64,000 nt of DNA from Thalassobellus citreus. GTDB lineage: Bacteria; Bacteroidota; Bacteroidia; Flavobacteriales; Flavobacteriaceae. The translations under genes were made by a program, and so were the position numbers. Each line of letters opens with the position of its first letter. Within the stretch, counting starts at the first letter, position 1. The notes beneath the pieces are model-generated. The model did no database searches. It was not told the origin of the DNA and was given only the letters and a program-made list of their open reading frames with translations. The stretch lies in assembly GCF_044385915.1 (NCBI RefSeq), contig NZ_JBISCC010000120.1, forward strand, positions 124,001 to 188,000, in the 5' to 3' direction. Positions 61,608 to 64,000 of the stretch are shown here, one piece after another.

Positions 61608-64000
61608 ATGAAATCATTGTACACTCTAATTTTTCTATTTAGCATCTTCCATTTTAATGCACAAAATAAAATCACTTCTTCAAATGATTTTTCAATAAAT
61701 AGTCAAGAATACCTTGAACGAAGAGGTGCTAATGTGATGTTAGCTCACGATTTTTATCCAGAAAGTCACCAAGGCGGTGTAGGCATTATTCAAAATGGCA
61801 TTCGTATAGCCACCAACGGCGATTTACGTTTAGAACCAACTCCAGGACAGTGGCAACCAGTACCAAAAGTTGGGACACGAATTGTTGATATAGAAAATCA
61901 AACCATTAGTGTAAAAATGTCATATCCTGACGACAGTAAAAAAACAGGATTTAACCCTATTATTTATCCTGATTTAGAGTTTTCATACACCCTTAAAATT
62001 ATTGCTCAAGGAGCTTCTTTTAAAATTGTTGTTGATTTAGATAAACCACTCCCTAAAGAATGGATTGGAAAAGTAGGCATGAATATAGAATTGTTTCCAG
62101 GCGAGCTTTTTGGAAAATCGTATTATTTAGATAATCAATTTGGAATTTTTAATAGGCAAGCCAATGGACCCGGTTTTTACGATGCCTCAAACGACTATCA
62201 AATAAAACCAATGGCTGAAGGAAAAGAATTAGCAATAATTCCTGAAAATAAAGAACGAACTTTAATCATTAAAAACCTTCAAAACAACACTCTAAAACTT
62301 ATAGATGGTAGAGCAAAACATAATAACGGATGGTTTATTGTAAGATCGTTAATTCCAGAAGGAGCAACAAAAAATGCCATTGAATGGTTAATAACACCAC
62401 ATGTTAAAGATAATTTTATTTATGATCCTGTAGTGCAAGTTTCACAGGTTGGATACCATACAACACAAGAAAAGATAGCCGTTATTGAAACAGATAAAAA
62501 TAATTTAGATGTTGAAAACATTCAACTTTTAAAAGTAGAACCTAATGGAGACTTAACAAATGTGTTAAATGAAAAACCTGAAAATTGGGGTGATTTTTTA
62601 AGATATAAGTACTATCATTTTAACTTTTCTAAAATTCAAGAACCTGGGATGTATATTATTAAATATAAAACATTTACATCCAATCCATTTCAAATTAACA
62701 ACCAGGTTTTTAAAAGAAATGTTTGGCAACCTACATTAGAGTATTTCCTTCCTGTACAAATGTGTCACATGCGCGTAAACGACCGCTATAAGGTTTGGCA
62801 TGGGTTATGCCATATGGACGATGCAAGAATGGCTCCTGTAAACACAAACCATTTTGATAGTTACCTACAAGGTGCTTCAACACTTACATCTTATAAATCT
62901 GGCGAGCATGTTCCGGGAATTAATATTGGAGGCTGGCATGATGCCGGCGATTATGATTTAAGAGTAGAATCTCAAGCATCTACAATTCAAGGTTTATCTT
63001 ATATCTATGAATTATTCAATGTAAATTATGACAATACTAGCATAGACCAAAATACTAGAATTGTAGAAATACACAAACCCGATGGAAAAGCAGATATTTT
63101 ACAACAAATAGAACACGGTGCGTTATCAATTATTGGTGGCTATAAATCAATGAATCGATTTTATAGAGGCATTATTGTACCTACCAAAAGACAATATGTA
63201 TTATTAGGCGACCCTGTAAACCATAGCGACAACTTGATTTTTTCTAATAAAAAAGAAGATAACTCCATTGCTATGGGGTTAATAGGTGCACCAGACGACA
63301 GATGGATGTTTACTGAAGAAAACCCAAGAAGAACACTAAACACCGCCGCGGCTTTAGCGACTTCGGCTCGTGCTTTAAAAAATTATAATACATCATTAGC
63401 CAATGAATGTCTTTTAATTGCTGAAGCTGTTTGGAATAAAAACCTATCTGAAAATGATATGCTAAAATTTGGTCTTGCTGTGGAATTATTAAAAACGACT
63501 AAAGATCAAAAATATGCCAAATTTTTAATTACAAATCAAAAAGCTATTACTAGTAATATAAATAAAACAGGATGGATTATAGGCTCAACATTGCCATTAA
63601 TAAATAATAAAAAATTCGTCAACGCTATTAAAAATAAAGTAAAAGACTATTATAACAATATCCAAGAACAAGGAAAAGAAACACCCTATGGCGTTCCTTA
63701 CAAACCTAATATTTGGGGAGCCGGATGGGGTATTCAAAATTTTGGTGTGCAACAGTACTTTTTACACTCCAGTTATCCTGATATATTTCCTAAAACATAT
63801 ATGCTAAATGCCATGAATTTTATTCTGGGTGTTCACCCAGGCGTTAATACATCTTCGTTTGCCTCAGGCGTTGGTTCAAGGTCATTAACACAGGCTTATG
63901 GAGTTAATAGAGGCGAGCATTCATTCATTCCTGGAGGTATTGGTTCTGGAACAGCATTAATACGTCCTGATTTCCCCGAGCTTTTAGAATGGCCATTTTT
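61608..64000 (+). CDS. Secreted glycoside hydrolase family 9 enzyme, 3' end outside the window
   Basis: The frame is open from ATG at 61608 to the window edge, at least 797 codons. A signal peptide (LIFLFSIFHFNAQ, cleaved about residue 19) is followed by an N-terminal domain of about 250 residues, then a cellulase N-terminal Ig-like domain starting at VVQVSQVGYH (about residue 272). The catalytic GH9 barrel contains GGWHDAGDYDLR with the catalytic base pair D445 and D448; the general acid is expected near the end, and E770 (NRGEHSF) is a candidate. GH9 enzymes hydrolyse beta-1,4-glucans and related beta-glycans by inversion. The substrate of this member cannot be fixed from sequence. It is 71 bases after the second CRTAC1 gene and probably co-transcribed. 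Confidence 0.88.
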   Translation, partial: MKSLYTLIFLFSIFHFNAQNKITSSNDFSINSQEYLERRGANVMLAHDFYPESHQGGVGIIQNGIRIATNGDLRLEPTPGQWQPVPKVGTRIVDIENQTISVKMSYPDDSKKTGFNPIIYPDLEFSYTLKIIAQGASFKIVVDLDKPLPKEWIGKVGMNIELFPGELFGKSYYLDNQFGIFNRQANGPGFYDASNDYQIKPMAEGKELAIIPENKERTLIIKNLQNNTLKLIDGRAKHNNGWFIVRSLIPEGATKNAIEWLITPHVKDNFIYDPVVQVSQVGYHTTQEKIAVIETDKNNLDVENIQLLKVEPNGDLTNVLNEKPENWGDFLRYKYYHFNFSKIQEPGMYIIKYKTFTSNPFQINNQVFKRNVWQPTLEYFLPVQMCHMRVNDRYKVWHGLCHMDDARMAPVNTNHFDSYLQGASTLTSYKSGEHVPGINIGGWHDAGDYDLRVESQASTIQGLSYIYELFNVNYDNTSIDQNTRIVEIHKPDGKADILQQIEHGALSIIGGYKSMNRFYRGIIVPTKRQYVLLGDPVNHSDNLIFSNKKEDNSIAMGLIGAPDDRWMFTEENPRRTLNTAAALATSARALKNYNTSLANECLLIAEAVWNKNLSENDMLKFGLAVELLKTTKDQKYAKFLITNQKAITSNINKTGWIIGSTLPLINNKKFVNAIKNKVKDYYNNIQEQGKETPYGVPYKPNIWGAGWGIQNFGVQQYFLHSSYPDIFPKTYMLNAMNFILGVHPGVNTSSFASGVGSRSLTQAYGVNRGEHSFIPGGIGSGTALIRPDFPELLEWPF

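Noticed and set aside
1..64000. CRISPR arrays, insertion sequences, prophage, integrase or attachment sites
   Set aside because: No regularly spaced repeats of 25-40 bases, no transposase or phage gene, and the only tRNA has no duplicated 3' end nearby.

Overview
The window is a chromosomal segment of an AT-rich member of the Bacteroidota, most likely a marine Flavobacteriaceae. This rests on several things seen directly: SusC/SusD pairs with a hybrid two-component regulator, a Por-type (T9SS) C-terminal sorting domain, an OlsF-type bifunctional acyltransferase, DUF4286 and DUF6428 proteins, and promoters matching the flavobacterial -7 element TAnnTTTG. No insertion sequence, prophage, integrase, CRISPR array or rRNA gene was found; there is one tRNA (Leu, CAA).

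Layout. 1-3.7 kb: a NUMOD4/HNH-type gene cut by the window start, a short single-stranded DNA-binding protein, and the nadA-nadB operon for quinolinate synthesis. 3.9-8.6 kb: an unrecognised cysteine-containing 609-residue protein, divergent from PEP carboxylase. 9-19.6 kb: an ammonium-assimilation block (outer-membrane porin, Amt, P-II, second Amt, then divergently gltB-gltD); PEP carboxylase next door could supply carbon skeletons. 19.7-27.1 kb: a secreted alpha/beta hydrolase, fructose-1,6-bisphosphatase, and a GNAT - aspartate kinase - OlsF-like run.

27.1-32.6 kb: an arsenic-type operon (ArsR, DUF6428, thioredoxin-type ArsC) without an efflux pump, a TM2 protein with 11-residue repeats, a TauE/SafE permease, a DUF1801 protein, an AraC/GyrI-like regulator and a 2-hydroxyacid dehydrogenase. 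32.9-45.5 kb: housekeeping genes, mostly minus strand (mgtE, rsmA, DUF4286, TPR protein, serS, ribF, pth, rplY, prs), with one secreted zinc metalloprotease and tRNA-Leu.

45.8-64 kb: a polysaccharide utilisation locus, all on the plus strand: hybrid two-component regulator, SusC, SusD, two paralogous FG-GAP/UnbV (CRTAC1-like) lipoproteins, and a family 9 glycoside hydrolase cut by the window end. The regulator probably senses a glycan fragment and activates susC; SusC/SusD import oligosaccharides; GH9 cleaves a beta-glycan; the CRTAC1 pair probably acts at the cell surface, but its role is not established. The 400-bp regulator-susC gap holds a possible 31-residue membrane miniprotein and a direct repeat with a 21-bp period that could be the regulator's operator.

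The least explained items are the CRTAC1 pair, the 609-residue protein, the miniprotein, the phased operator-like repeats upstream of nadA, the porin and the HNH gene, and two families of small dispersed palindromes in intergenic gaps.
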